Below, one piece after another: positions 22,701 through 33,338 of a stretch of 64,000 bases of DNA (the first letter of the stretch is position 1; the number at the start of each line of letters is the position of its first letter). The notes under the pieces were generated by a model. It did not search any database. It had not been told where the DNA came from and worked only from the letters and a program-made list of their open reading frames with translations. The DNA comes from Meloidogyne chitwoodi (lineage: Eukaryota; Nematoda; Chromadorea; Rhabditida; Meloidogynidae): NCBI GenBank assembly GCA_015183035.1, contig JACZZP010000018.1, positions 496,001 through 560,000 on the forward strand, given 5' to 3'. Position numbers and translations under genes: made by a program.

Positions 22701-25700
22701 TTTTTAAAATAAAGTTCTTAAAGTACTAATTTTCATATATTTTAATAAACTCTTCATTAACTGCTTATTTCTGTTCTTCCTCTCAACTTCTGCGCCCAAA
22801 TATACCCTTTCTCTCTTATTTTTTAAGTGGATCGAACGAAGATTGTTGCTATCAAATTATAAAAAAAATAGGAGAGAAAATTAAAGGCGTTTCTCTGTAT
22901 GAAATAAATAAAAATAAATGTTGTTGTTCATATTTTGATCGCCGAATACGTTGCGAAATTGAGAAATAAAAAAAAAAGATTTTCTTCTCTTAAACCATTG
23001 CGCACCTTGTGGTTAGAAAAAAGAAGAAGAAGAGAAAATAATCACCCACAACGAAATAAATAAAAATAAATAATTCAGCAACCTTTAAGGCAATATTAGC
23101 AAATAAATATTTAAAAAATTGTTTACAAAATGAGGATATTTATTTATTTAAAAAAAATATATTTCTCTTCCTAAGAATACTACTAAAATTCGAATATAAA
23201 AATTTAAATTAAATTTTTATTTTTTCCTTTATTTTTTTTTACGTAATTTCATTTTTTTAAATATTTTCCATTCTTTTTTAAGAAAATTAAATAAAATATA
23301 TTTTATTTAAAATAATGTATTATTCTATAATAATAATATTTATTTTAATATCTTTAATTATTCCAAAATCAAAAACAACAACAGAATGGTTTGGAGATGC
23401 CCGTGCACATATGAACCCTCCACAACAACCCCCATTTTATGATATTGTTTATGATGAAACAGGTAAAAATAAATTAATTAAATAAAGAGAGAAACCCTCG
23501 TTATAAGAACACTCTCTGACTTATACCTTTTTGTGTTCTTATAAAAAATAAATTTAAAAAATTAAATTAATTAATTTTAAAGACTGCCCTTTTGGATTAG
23601 AAAGTATAGCAATACCAGAATATGTTTATTTTGGTGAAATGATAGCAGCTAAACATGTGCGTGAACATTCTTTGTGTTTGCAATATTGCTTGGAAACAAA
23701 TCTTTGTAAAGCAGTTAATTACTTTGAATCGACTGGGGAAAAGAAAGTAAAAAATTAATAAAATAAATGATAAAAATAAAAAAAAATATAAAAAACAACT
23801 GAATTTCAAAAACACTAAAAGACCAAAATATAAGAGATTCAACTGTTTAGAGAATTTAAAAGACTTTAAAAGATATTTAAGACTAGTTAAAAAATCTAAT
23901 TACTATTAGCGTTTTTATGGCTCAGTCGGCAGTGCACCCGACTATGTGAGAAGGGTGTAGCAGGTTCGAACCCGCCCAATGACCAAACATTTTTAATTTT
24001 CTCTTAAAGCCAAACACAGTTAATTACAATTAATAACTATTAAAGTTAAATTTTTAATCCTTTTTTAGGACCAAAAAACAGGATTTTGTGAATTATTAAT
24101 AGAAACACAATATGACAATCCTCGTTTAATGCGTCCATTTAGAAAAGCAACATATTACGAAAAAATAAAATGCCGAACATCCGTTGAGGGTGAAGAAGTA
24201 GAACAACCTTTTGAATTTGACTCTAATAAAGGCAAAGATCTTTTTTCAAAAAATGGAAGAAAATTGCAAGAAGAAAAAAAAGAAAAAAGTGGTGAAATTA
24301 GTGGAAGAAAAAGTGTTTTTGAAACAAATAAATCTAATAGTAATGAAAAAGGAAGCAATAATATAAAGCAAAAAGAATTAATAACAGAGAAAACACAAGG
24401 TAAGAAAAAAAATTTAATTAATTTTTTTGATAAATTAAAAAATTATTTTGATTTTTGAACTTAAAAATGAAGGGGAAAGTTGAGACAAAAATTAAAGATT
24501 AATTAATTAATTTAAAATAAACGGAATAGAGAGAGAGCAAATAAAATTTGATTAAAAATTAAATTAAATATTTTGAACAGAAAAAAGTTTTATTAATTTA
24601 CCCAAAAAAATATTTTTACAGGTTCAAATATTAGTTCTTCAAAAAATACAAATGAATTATTAGAACGACAAAACCAGGAAAATGAAAGAAAAATAGCTTT
24701 AAAAAAATTATCAAAGAAAATACAAGAATTTAGATTTATGTTATTAAAAAGTAGATAAATTAATTTTTTAATTTAATTTTTTTAAATGTATTTCCTCTAA
24801 TTGAAGAACCCCCAAAATATTAACTAAAAACACTTTTCATTTATGGGATTTTTGAAAATAAAATCAACTTTTCTTAATTTTAACTGACATTAGAAAGGTA
24901 AAAAAACAAAAACGGATTAGAGGAAATATGACAAACTTGTATTTATTTATTTTTTTTATTAATAAATTTACCTATTTTTATAGGAAAAAATAAAGTTAAA
25001 ATTATTTAAAAATAAATATTTAACCAAAACCCAAAATTTAACTTTTTCTTTAATTTGCTCTTGTCCAGTTTGCGTCCACTCGACTTTTATGAGTCCAATA
25101 AAAGTTTGTACACTCCAAAAATGAGTGGACACAAAATTGGACAAAAGTCAAAAATTTTAATTAAAAATATTATTTCCCAACCTCGTATTAATGTTTGGCG
25201 CTGTTGAGCGTCTAAATTATTTTCTTCACGCTTTTGCTTTTTGCGATTGTCCAAAGTATCGTCGAAAAAGCCTTCTTCATCTTGTCGATTTTTAGAAAAT
25301 ATCTATTAAAAATAAATTAATTAAAGAATAATCAAAATAAACCTCAGAAGCACGATTAAACATAGAAATTTGATCTTCAGCACTAGTTCTCTTCTCTTCA
25401 GCAAGCATTTCATCCAAACTAGAGTGTTTTGAATACTCCTTTTCAATTACTCCCATCATTGGCTGCTCAGATTCGTTTTTAGTTGAAATTAACTAAAAAG
25501 AGTGAAGAAACTCTAATTCTCTTATTTAACAAATTTATTTAAAAACCTTGTTTTGAACAACTGCTGGCCTTGCTAATCCACTCTTTCTGTCAATTTCCAT
25601 TAATATCACAGATTTATTTTCAACTGCTGCCTTCTCTTGTAAATTTCCCGAATTTTTGGAATTAATTTCAATAATTCCTTCTTGCAATCGTTTTTTAAGT

Positions 25701-26063
25701 TTATCTACTTTTTCCTTAGTATTTAAATTTAAAAATAAATTTCAATAACTAAAAAACCTTGTCTCCTTTCAGTTCAGCTTTAATAATACTTGCACTTAAA
25801 TTATTTTTTTCATCGTGAGTCATTTCTCTAAATTCCTTGGTTTGTTCTGTTGAAGAAGAACTCGCTTTCAAAACTGTCTGATCCCCATAAAATTCGTTTT
25901 GTGTTTTTTGACTAGCTCGGACAAAATCTTTTCCTGCTGCAAATGTAGGGCCTAGATTTTTTGCTAAACGAGAATCTATTGGTTTTGCTTTTACATCTTC
26001 TTGTGAATAAAAATCTTCTTCATCATCGTCTTTAGGTCTACGAAATAAATATGATCTCTTCAT
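19768..26063 (-). CDS. cwf19l2: CWF19-like protein 2 (spliceosome / lariat turnover)
   Basis: N-terminal exons (25182-26063) give [34 protein letters not shown] and [25 protein letters not shown], the conserved segment ahead of the CwfJ domain. They end QRQTLIRE at a 3.69-kb intron (21490-25181). The CwfJ domain follows: [68 protein letters not shown] and HLSIEC, then [18 protein letters not shown] by a GTAAGA donor. The C-terminal CwfJ part has [37 protein letters not shown] and [11 protein letters not shown]. Family role: a Drn1/CWF19-type splicing factor tied to lariat intron turnover. The long intron hosts a complete opposite-strand gene. The protein is shorter than human CWF19L2, mainly in the N-terminal region. 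Confidence 0.92.
20505..20640. repeat. GGGAATTCCCG-type repeat, copy 1
   Basis: In a CWF19L2 intron: the palindrome ACGGGAATTCCCGT plus several TTCCCGG units, ending in CAAAATTCCCGGTC. A related block occurs at 33490-33630. The local GC content is clearly above background. Confidence 0.6.
20657..20799. mobile_element. hAT-like MITE, copy 2, with 8-bp target duplication
   Basis: A palindromic element of about 143 bp. Arms containing CATTTCGCCGAACAAAA and TTTTGTTCGACGAAATG surround CACGACATTTC / GAAATGTCGTG-type inner arms. It is flanked on both sides by TAGTTACT (20649-20656 and 20800-20807), a perfect 8-bp direct repeat. Eight-base duplications are typical of hAT transposons. No coding capacity. 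It lies in a CWF19L2 intron. Confidence 0.8.
21205..21355. repeat. CATTTTGTC foldback element
   Basis: The left half has AAAATGTCC, GACAAAATGTC and GGACAAAATG; the right half has TTTGACATTTTGTCGTTTTGACATTTTG. It lies in a CWF19L2 intron. Confidence 0.55.
23315..24758 (+). CDS. Secreted PAN/apple-like protein nested in a CWF19L2 intron
   Basis: Four exons in phase (23315-23462, about 23582-23749, about 24069-24400 and 24622-24758), about 260 residues, wholly inside intron 21490-25181 of CWF19L2 on the opposite strand. The signal peptide is [18 protein letters not shown]. The body has six cysteines in a PAN-like order: [35 protein letters not shown] and EKIKCRT. The C-terminal half is a Lys/Glu/Asn-rich low-complexity tail ending in a helical stretch ([18 protein letters not shown]). 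PAN domains bind proteins or sugars in extracellular and cuticular proteins. The exact family is not recognised. One intron carries tRNA-like element T3. Confidence 0.8.
23911..23992 (+). repeat. tRNA-like element T3
   Basis: A-box-like TGGCTCAGTCGGCAGTG (about 23918-23934) and B-box AGGTTCGAACCCG (about 23962-23974). CACCC/GGGTG would form an anticodon stem with a 13-nt loop. It shares GACTATGTG...AGAAGGGTG...GGTTCGAACCCG with T4. It lies in an intron of the nested PAN gene. Confidence 0.65.
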
Positions 26064-26239
26064 TTATTTATTTTCTAAATATTAAAAATATTTTAGATAT
26101 TGGGATTTTTAGATATTGGGATTTCATTCCAAGTTTATTAAAAAAAAAAGAATAAGTTGATAAATTAAATATATATTTATACAACCTTAAGAAAGACAAA
26201 TTTTGAAAAAATAAATTTAATATATTTTTATAAATTAAG

Positions 26240-27027
26240 TCACTGCCAATTTCTTAAAATTAGTTCTGCATTACGAACAGGGTGCCACTGAATTAAAAAT
26301 ATTTTATTTTTTATAGAATAATTGAATTTTTGGACGAAAGATATGAAGATATACATAAATAAATTTAATAGTAAGATGGACAAATCGAAAATATAATATT
26401 TCATTATGAAGGTAAAAAAATCTCAAATTTTTTTTTGAAAAGGTCAAAAGATGTAATTACTTGCCTTCACTGTTACATTATGTTTGTATCCAAAAGTAGC
26501 CTACAAAAGAAAAAAAATGTTTTGAGTCTAGTAAATTTCGTGGCTCTCATTTTTTAATTAAAATAGATTTAAAAAAACTAAATATGTAATACATAATTTT
26601 TTAAAAATAAAAAATTAACATCAAAATAAATCCACCGTCCCACCCTGTCAGCTCTCCTAGGTGGTAATCCGACACGAAAACCACTTTTAACCAAAGCATG
26701 AATACGCTCCACTTCGACATTTTCGCAATGACGTACTGCTTCATCTACACGCAAATTCAAATACGGCAGTTTATTCTTTTTCGCATGAAGATGGTAGATC
26801 GAAAGTACGCGACATAGATGAGCACCAGACATCAACTAAAACTTCAGTTAATTTTTTTAGTTTAACTAACATACAATAGAAACTGGTTCTCCTTTGAAAT
26901 CTTCAATGCGGGAGATTAGATCATTCAAAGAAAGTGGTCCAGTGTAAGGCGGTGGATCACGAGGATCACCAACTTCATAAGAAGACGAACCGCTTGATGA
27001 AGGTAAACTTGGTTGTTCATCAGCCAT
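26240..27027 (-). CDS. Unrecognised conserved-looking protein, about 146 residues
   Basis: Four exons, all phase 0. Exon 1 (start 27025-27027) is MADEQPSLPSSSGSSSYEV, DPPPYTGPLSLNDLI and RIEDFKGEPVSI. Exon 2 is LMSGAHLCRVLSIYHLHAKK, PYLNLRVDEAVRHCENVE, HALVKSGFRVGLPPRRADR and GRWIYFD. Exon 3 is ATFGYKHNVTVK, and exon 4 is WHPVRNAELILRNWQ. I do not recognise the family. It is soluble, mixed alpha/beta, with no signal peptide. Codon use and splice signals look like a real gene. The donor after exon 3 is either GC (GCAAGT) or a GT three codons' worth of bases earlier; both keep frame. Its 3' end is about 180 bp from the CWF19L2 start on the same strand. Confidence 0.65.
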
Positions 27028-27263
27028 TTTAAATTAAAAAATTACTTAATCTCCTTAAATTTAAAATATTAAGGTTTGGCAAGATTATTATATTAATTCA
27101 ACATAATAATAGCATAAATTAATAAAATAATGAGAGAGAAAATATAAAAATCAAAACTGATAAAATTAAAAAAAAATTCGAGGAAATTCCATTTTAGAAT
27201 TAGATATTTTGTAATAATCTCATAGAGGAAATATCGAAACACCAAAAGAATAGGAGTTTATTT

Positions 27264-27406
27264 GAGACTTGTACATTTCGTCAAACAAAAATGCATGACA
27301 TTTCGCCTATACGGCAAAAAAACTACATTTCGTTTACTCGAGCCACGATTTTTTGCCGTTGGGACGAAATGTCGTGCAATTTCTGTCGACGAAATGTTTG
27401 GCACGC
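27264..27406. mobile_element. hAT-like MITE, copy 3
   Basis: The same palindromic family and length as copy 2: left arm ACTTGTACATTTCGTC and right arm GACGAAATG, with the inner pair GACATTTCG/CGAAATGTC and GGCAAAAAA/TTTTTTGCC. It is flanked by GTTTATTT and CTTTATTT (7 of 8 identical), consistent with an aged 8-bp duplication. Confidence 0.72.
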
Positions 27407-27440
27407 TTTATTTTTAGGTCATTAAAAAATCGGGAGCAGT

Positions 27441-27506
27441 TCAACTGAGTCTGCACGACTGAGTCTGCTCAACTGACTCAGTCGTGCAGACTCATTTGTC
27501 AGTTGA
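27441..27506. repeat. Long hairpin of GACTGAGTCTGC units
   Basis: The left arm AGTCTGCACGACTGAGT pairs with the right arm ACTCAGTCGTGCAGACT, and the outer TCAACTGA pairs with TCAGTTGA. It lies about 150 bp upstream of the FHIP start codon and next to MITE copy 3. Confidence 0.65.
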
Positions 27507-27652
27507 GGTGTACCCTAAAAAATCACTATTTTTTTTAAATCTACGCTTTGGTTAAAAACATTTTAATTTCGTTAAAGATTTTATCAAATTAATTTATTTT
27601 GACAGCTATGTAATTTAATAAAATCTTTCAATTTTTAAATATAAAATTAAAA

Positions 27653-30600
27653 ATGCGTCGTCTACGTTCAATGTTTACTTCAAGAGAAAGGCATGGACAT
27701 ATTTCACCTCAATCTTCACAAGAAGAAGAAGAAATTTCAACAGCTTCTACAAATTCATCAAATGCACATTCTGTTGATTCTTTTGACTTTTTTGCCTCAG
27801 ATTTAATAAATAAAAAATGGAGCGATGAAAATTGGACAATGAATGTTGATTTTGCATCTGATCCTTCTGCTTGGGAAATACAATTTGATGTTAATTGGAA
27901 AAAGTTGGAGGCACTTTTAAATAGGCATAGACGTGACAAAAATACTATTTTGAAGGTTTTATTTTAATTTTTATATTTTTAACGTTTTCATCAGGTTAAC
28001 GGACATTTGTTAATTTTATGTAAATTATTAGTTATGGAAGTTAATTCTCAATCAGAACCTAGCATTGGCCCAATTTTAGAACAATTCTTTACAGAATCAA
28101 TTCTTATGTTAGTACACAATTGGATGATTCATGTTTCTCAACATTTTGTGCATTCTTGTCAGGTTTGGAATATTTCTTAATTTTGAGCAAAAAAGAAAAT
28201 AACATTTGACCCCCAACGAGGTATATCCTGAACAGAAAAGATAGGATATACGAAAATTTCGGTTTGAATCTCGGCTTGCGATACCCGAAATTTTCTGTTC
28301 GTTTCACTTTTCCGATTCCGTATGTCCTTTAATTTCTTCTAACCAACAACCTTCTAAATCCTTAAGGTTCTTCTTCTGCACTTATACGAAAACATGGTTA
28401 ATTGTTGTCAATGCCCACAATCTCTTCTTGTACACAAACCTATACTTGTTCCATTATTACAACTTTTGCAATGGTGCAGACAATCTTTTAATGTTAGACA
28501 TTCTACACAAATACCAAAATATCCAAACTCTGTTGTCAGTAATTGTTTATTACTTTTAATAAATCAGGTTATTTTTTATATAAAATTAAATTATTTACAG
28601 TTTTGTCTGTCAGATATTTCGTCAAATAACCCAATACGAAACTCTTTTACATTTCTTTTTTGATTCTTCATTAATTTTAAATGAAGATTTGGCTGTTATT
28701 GAAGGCAATTATACATCAACAATAACAGAGGAAATTATTAATGAACAAAATTTACACAAACCTTTTTTAATTTTTGATATGCTAGTCCCTTATCTTTATG
28801 GCCCAGAATGTACTAGTCAAATTGCTAGAGATGCTCTTTTGTTAATTATGTCCGCATCTACTAAAAATGAGTTTATTGCAGAACATATTATTCATAAGGT
28901 TTGGACATTTTTATTTTTTATTAATTGTAACCCTATGTCCAAAAAATTTGAAACATTCCATCGTGTAGAGAATTATCTGTTTAATATTTCCAATTTTTGT
29001 CTTTGCCTTTAACTTCTAAAATAAAATTGTTTACAAGCCCCCAATATTCTCTACACTTTTTTGGGTCTTTTGACCAAAAAAATAAATATAATTAATTTAC
29101 AAGAATAATTTTTTATTTTTTTGGCTCTAGTTTTAAGTTCTTATTTTATAATTTCAAAAAAATTTTATTAATTAATTTTAAGGGTGATTTTTGTCATGTA
29201 ATGGCTGCTGGTCTTTCCGCCTGTTTTTCTCAATTACCAAAATGTGTATTTACAGAATTTGGTTTGGACATTAACGAAGCTCATAAATTAAGTGTTTTTG
29301 ATGTTAAAACAATGGTATTTTAATTTAATTTTTTTAAATTAAAATAAGCATTTGAGAAGAAATTTTGTAAAAAATTAAAAAAATTTTTGTTAAGCCTCAA
29401 CTCTTCGAATTCCACAATGCTTTACTTTTTACCAATTCTGTTTCACAAATAGCACATTATTCAATTACTCGTCAAATTGTTCATTTCATTTACACTGGAT
29501 TTTTATTAAAAGTATTCAAATCATCAATTGTTGAGGTTTTTTTTTAAATTAAAATTTTCATTTATTTTTCTTTCTTTCAGTCTGGACCAAAAGAAGAAGA
29601 ATTATGTTCTCGTATAATTTATTTTCATTTATGTATTGAAACAATATCTTCAAAAACTTTAATTGAAGCTTTTATAAAAATATTATTAATTTATGAAGAC
29701 AAAAATGAAGAAAAAGATGAAGAAGAATTAAATTTGTTTGAGCAAATTTTGGTTAGAATGCATGAAAGTGACAGAGTTTAGTTTGTTTTTATTTTATTTA
29801 TTTTTAATTTAAATTCCAAAAATTCTAATTTATTTTTTTCTTCTGAAAAGAATAACTGATGGCCTTTTTCTGAAATTTCCTCTTTTAAATATTTTTTTAT
29901 TAAAGTAGAAATTATTTTTTTTACTCCTAATAAACTACAAAAAAAACAACAAAATAAAAAATAAATTTTAGAAAAATTAGAGTTTCTACTTTTAAAAATA
30001 ATTAATCAAAGCCAAAAAAACCTCTGATTTTTAATTTTTCTAAAATTTTACCTTATTTAAAATTAATTTTTTAATTTAAATAATTTTCTTTTCTTTTTTC
30101 CTTTTCAGCTTTGTCGAGTAACACTTTCTTTAATTAAAACATTATTTTCTCTACATTGTGAAGATTTTGTTTGGTCAACAATATTTCGTCATTTACTTCC
30201 TTTTATTTCTTTAAAAAATGCAACAACTCAAAGTAGACGTTTTGACGCAAATATTTCTTTAAATTCTGCAAAATATTTTTTAAAATGTATTCCTGATTGT
30301 GTCAAAAATATTTTGGAGGTTTTTTTATTTAATTTAAATTAATTAAATTTAAAAAAAAAAGATTTGTTCAGAAGAACAATTTGAAAATTATTTAAGAGAA
30401 GCAGGAGAATCAATTCGTGATTGTCAAGAATATTGTAATTGTTGGACTTTTAAATATGATGGAAATTTGCCAAAATCATTAATTTGTGATGATCCTCAAA
30501 AATTTAATTCTGAGGGATTAATAATTACTCCTAGACAGGTTTTTTAAATTTATTTATTTTTGGGGAAGTTTTTTGTAATAAAAAAAGTCCGTAATTTATT

Positions 30601-33131
30601 TAATTTTACTAACAATTATTTTTTTAAACTTGCGCACACTAACATTAAACAAAAAATTATATTTTTTCAAAAATTTGTTTTCCATCTGATTTAATTTAAA
30701 AAAAAATATTTTTTTTTGCTTAAAATATTTTTTAATTTTTGACATTTTACAAAAAATATTTATTTTAAGGCATTTGCTCGTCAAACATCGGCACGTTCTT
30801 CTTTTGCTTCTACAGGCTGGAATCGTTATGGACATTCTAATCGTTCAGGCAGAGGTACTTTATTAGAAGGAGAATTTGAACAACAAATTGCTAATAATAA
30901 TTCAAATTTAAATAATTTGGGAGAAGATGAAGAGGACTTTTCTAGAAGAGAAGAATTAATTGAAACAAATAATAATAATGAAACTAATTTAGAAGAATTT
31001 GGTGATTCAAGGTTTTTTTTTAATTTTATTACCTTAAATTTGTTAAAAAAAAATAACTTTGATATTTTCCCTCTACCTAAATCATTTAAATTATTTTACT
31101 TTTTTTTTAATTAAAAAAAATTTAATTAAATTTTTTTATAGTGGTCAATATGTTGATGATAGAAGAACAGATTATTTTCAATTTATTTATGATAGAGTTT
31201 CTGAGTCAGATTTGGACAGTTTTTCAAGACGTAATTCTGAAGAAGATGATCAACAACAACAAGAAGAAGAAGAATTTTTAAATAATAATTTAAAAAATAA
31301 TAATTTATTAAAAAAAGAAAATACTTTAAATGATGAAAAAAGGTATTCTTCTTCTAATATTTCAATTAAACAACAAAAACAAATATCTAATTTTATGTTT
31401 TGTGTAATAAATTCAAATTGGAATGAGGCTAAAAATGTAAAAAAGTTTTTTTTTAATTTAAATTAATTATTTTTTTTAAGGATAGAAACAAATTTATAAA
31501 AATATTGGATAATTTACCTTTATCTTCTCAAGTAAAAAATAAAAATAATTTAATAGAAGATTTGTCATTAATAGATGCTCGTTGGCAACATTTGGAAGAA
31601 TTAAAAATTGAAAAAAATGAATTAAAAAATAATAATTGTTTTCGTTTAAATTTAACAGAAGGAGAAGAAAAAGAGTATTATTTTAATTAATTTATATTTT
31701 AATTAATTTATTTAATTTTAGTGAAGAAGAAGAAGAAGATGTTTTTTTAAATAACTCAAATAATGGAGGATTTTTGATGAAATCAACAAATGAAAAAGGT
31801 TTTTTTATTTATTTATTAAATTAGGGGTATTTATTTAATCTTTTTTTGGTAAACAGTAGGGATATCATTTTTAAAGAGTAATAAATTTAGTTAGAATAGA
31901 ATATAAATTAATTATATTTAATTCATTAATTCACTCTTTGATTATAATAAGAGGTGTTTACCCGGGAAAATTTTGGAAATAAAATTTAAAAAAATAAATT
32001 CAAATTTTAAAATTAATTATTTGAAGAGTTGGCCGATCATTAAATGTTTTTTTTTTGTTTACCCTGAAAGAAAACCTAAAGGTTTAGAAGCCTTTTGGAT
32101 TACAATTTTTGAAATAAATTTAATTTTGAAATAAATTAAATTTTTTTTAATATTTTAAAGGTGCAGGAATATTATTAGAATCATTATTTGATATTCTTTC
32201 TAATTTAATTGAAAATAGTTTAAATACAAATATTCAATTACTTGAAGTTTTTAATATTTTATTTTCTTATCCACAACCTTTACTTACTACTTATTTAATT
32301 TATGTTGATTTATTAAAAGGAAATACTCCTTTAATGAGAATTAATTATGTAAGAAGTTTTTTTTTTAATTTATTTTTTAAAAATAAATTAATAAAATTGC
32401 CAATCCTCCCTCTTTATCCTCGTTTGCCTACAACTGGTCAATAGGACATTTTGGTCAGACAGTTTTAATTTTACTATTTTTCTCTTGTTTTTCTAAAGTT
32501 CACATTGAGTCTTAGTTTAAATAATTTTAATAGTTAATGGTGCATTTTTAATATTTAATTGCTCTGACCATTATGTCCTATTGGCCATTTGTAGGCAAAT
32601 GAGGATTAAATAAATAATTTGGGAGAGGTGTGATTTATAACCAAATAATACCAAAATTCAATGTTATAATTTAAAAAAAAAAAGAATTAATTTATTTCTA
32701 AAAATATAACCCCCGGGGCTATAAAAGAAAAAGTTTTCCAATTTAGTTTTTTTTTATTGAAAATTAATTAATTTTAATTTTTTTAGATTTTAAAAGAAAT
32801 AAAAAAACAAATAGATGATTTATTAATAAATAACAACAATAATAATAAACAATTAATTAATGAAGAATTTGAAAATTTAATAATTAAAATATTTAAAAAT
32901 AAAAAAGAAAATAAATTATTTTTAAAAAATAATAAAAAAGAAAATAAAAAAGAAGGAAAAAAATTTAATTATTTTTCAGCAACAATAAATTGTTTAGAAG
33001 AGGAAAAAAAGAATAAAATTAATCAAGAAAATAATAATTTAAATTTGTTGGTTTATTCAACTTTTATACAAATTCAATTTTGTCAAATTATGGCAGCTTT
33101 TGCTTTACAACATTCTCCTTCTAGAGGATAA
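27653..33131 (+). CDS. FHIP / FAM160-family HOOK-interacting protein
   Basis: About twelve exons. The order of conserved segments follows FAM160A/FHIP: DVNWKKLEALLNRHRRDKNT, GPILEQFFTESILMLV, VLLLHLYENMVN, LLVHKPILVPLLQLLQ, IFRQITQYETLLHFFF, PFLIFDMLVPYLYG, SQIARDALLLIMSAS, VMAAGLSACFSQLP, FHNALLFTNSVSQIAH, RQIVHFIYTGFLL, ISSKTLIEAFIKILL, then LCRVTLSLIKTLFSLHCED and VWSTIFRHLLPFISL. After an acidic Asn/Glu-rich region it ends GILLESLFDILSNLIENSL, EVFNILFSYPQPLL and LVYSTFIQIQFCQIMAAFAL (the vertebrate ends are similar). FHIP joins FTS and Hook to link early endosomes to dynein. Two introns carry inverted-repeat elements. The middle region (30900-31800) is highly Asn/Glu-rich. Confidence 0.9.
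32417..32606. repeat. Terminal-inverted-repeat element in FHIP intron
   Basis: The left end TCCTCGTTTGCCTACAA plus AATAGGACATTTTGGTCAGA is matched by the right end TCTGACCATTATGTCCTATT plus TTGTAGGCAAATGAGGA. About 190 bp, non-coding, MITE-like. Confidence 0.75.
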
Positions 33132-33153
33132 TTAATTTATTTAATTTTTTTTT

Positions 33154-33338
33154 GGTACTTACGTATTATCCCTAAGCACTTTTGCGGACTTTTTTTTGCG
33201 GACAAATTTATTTTTCATTATAAATAAAAAATAGACTAAAAAATTAAATAAGATTTTATTATTCAAATTGTCTATTTATATATAAATTTGTCCGCAAAAA
33301 AAGTCCGCAAAAGTGCTTAGGGATAATACGTAAGTACC
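33154..33338. mobile_element. 185-bp foldback element with near-perfect 55-bp arms
   Basis: The left arm begins GGTACTTACGTATTATCCCT and continues through AAGCACTTTTGCGGAC and TTTGCGGACAAATTTA. The right arm is its reverse complement and ends GGGATAATACGTAAGTACC. The centre is AT-rich. It lies just after the FHIP stop codon. No clear target duplication beyond T-rich flanks. Confidence 0.85.
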
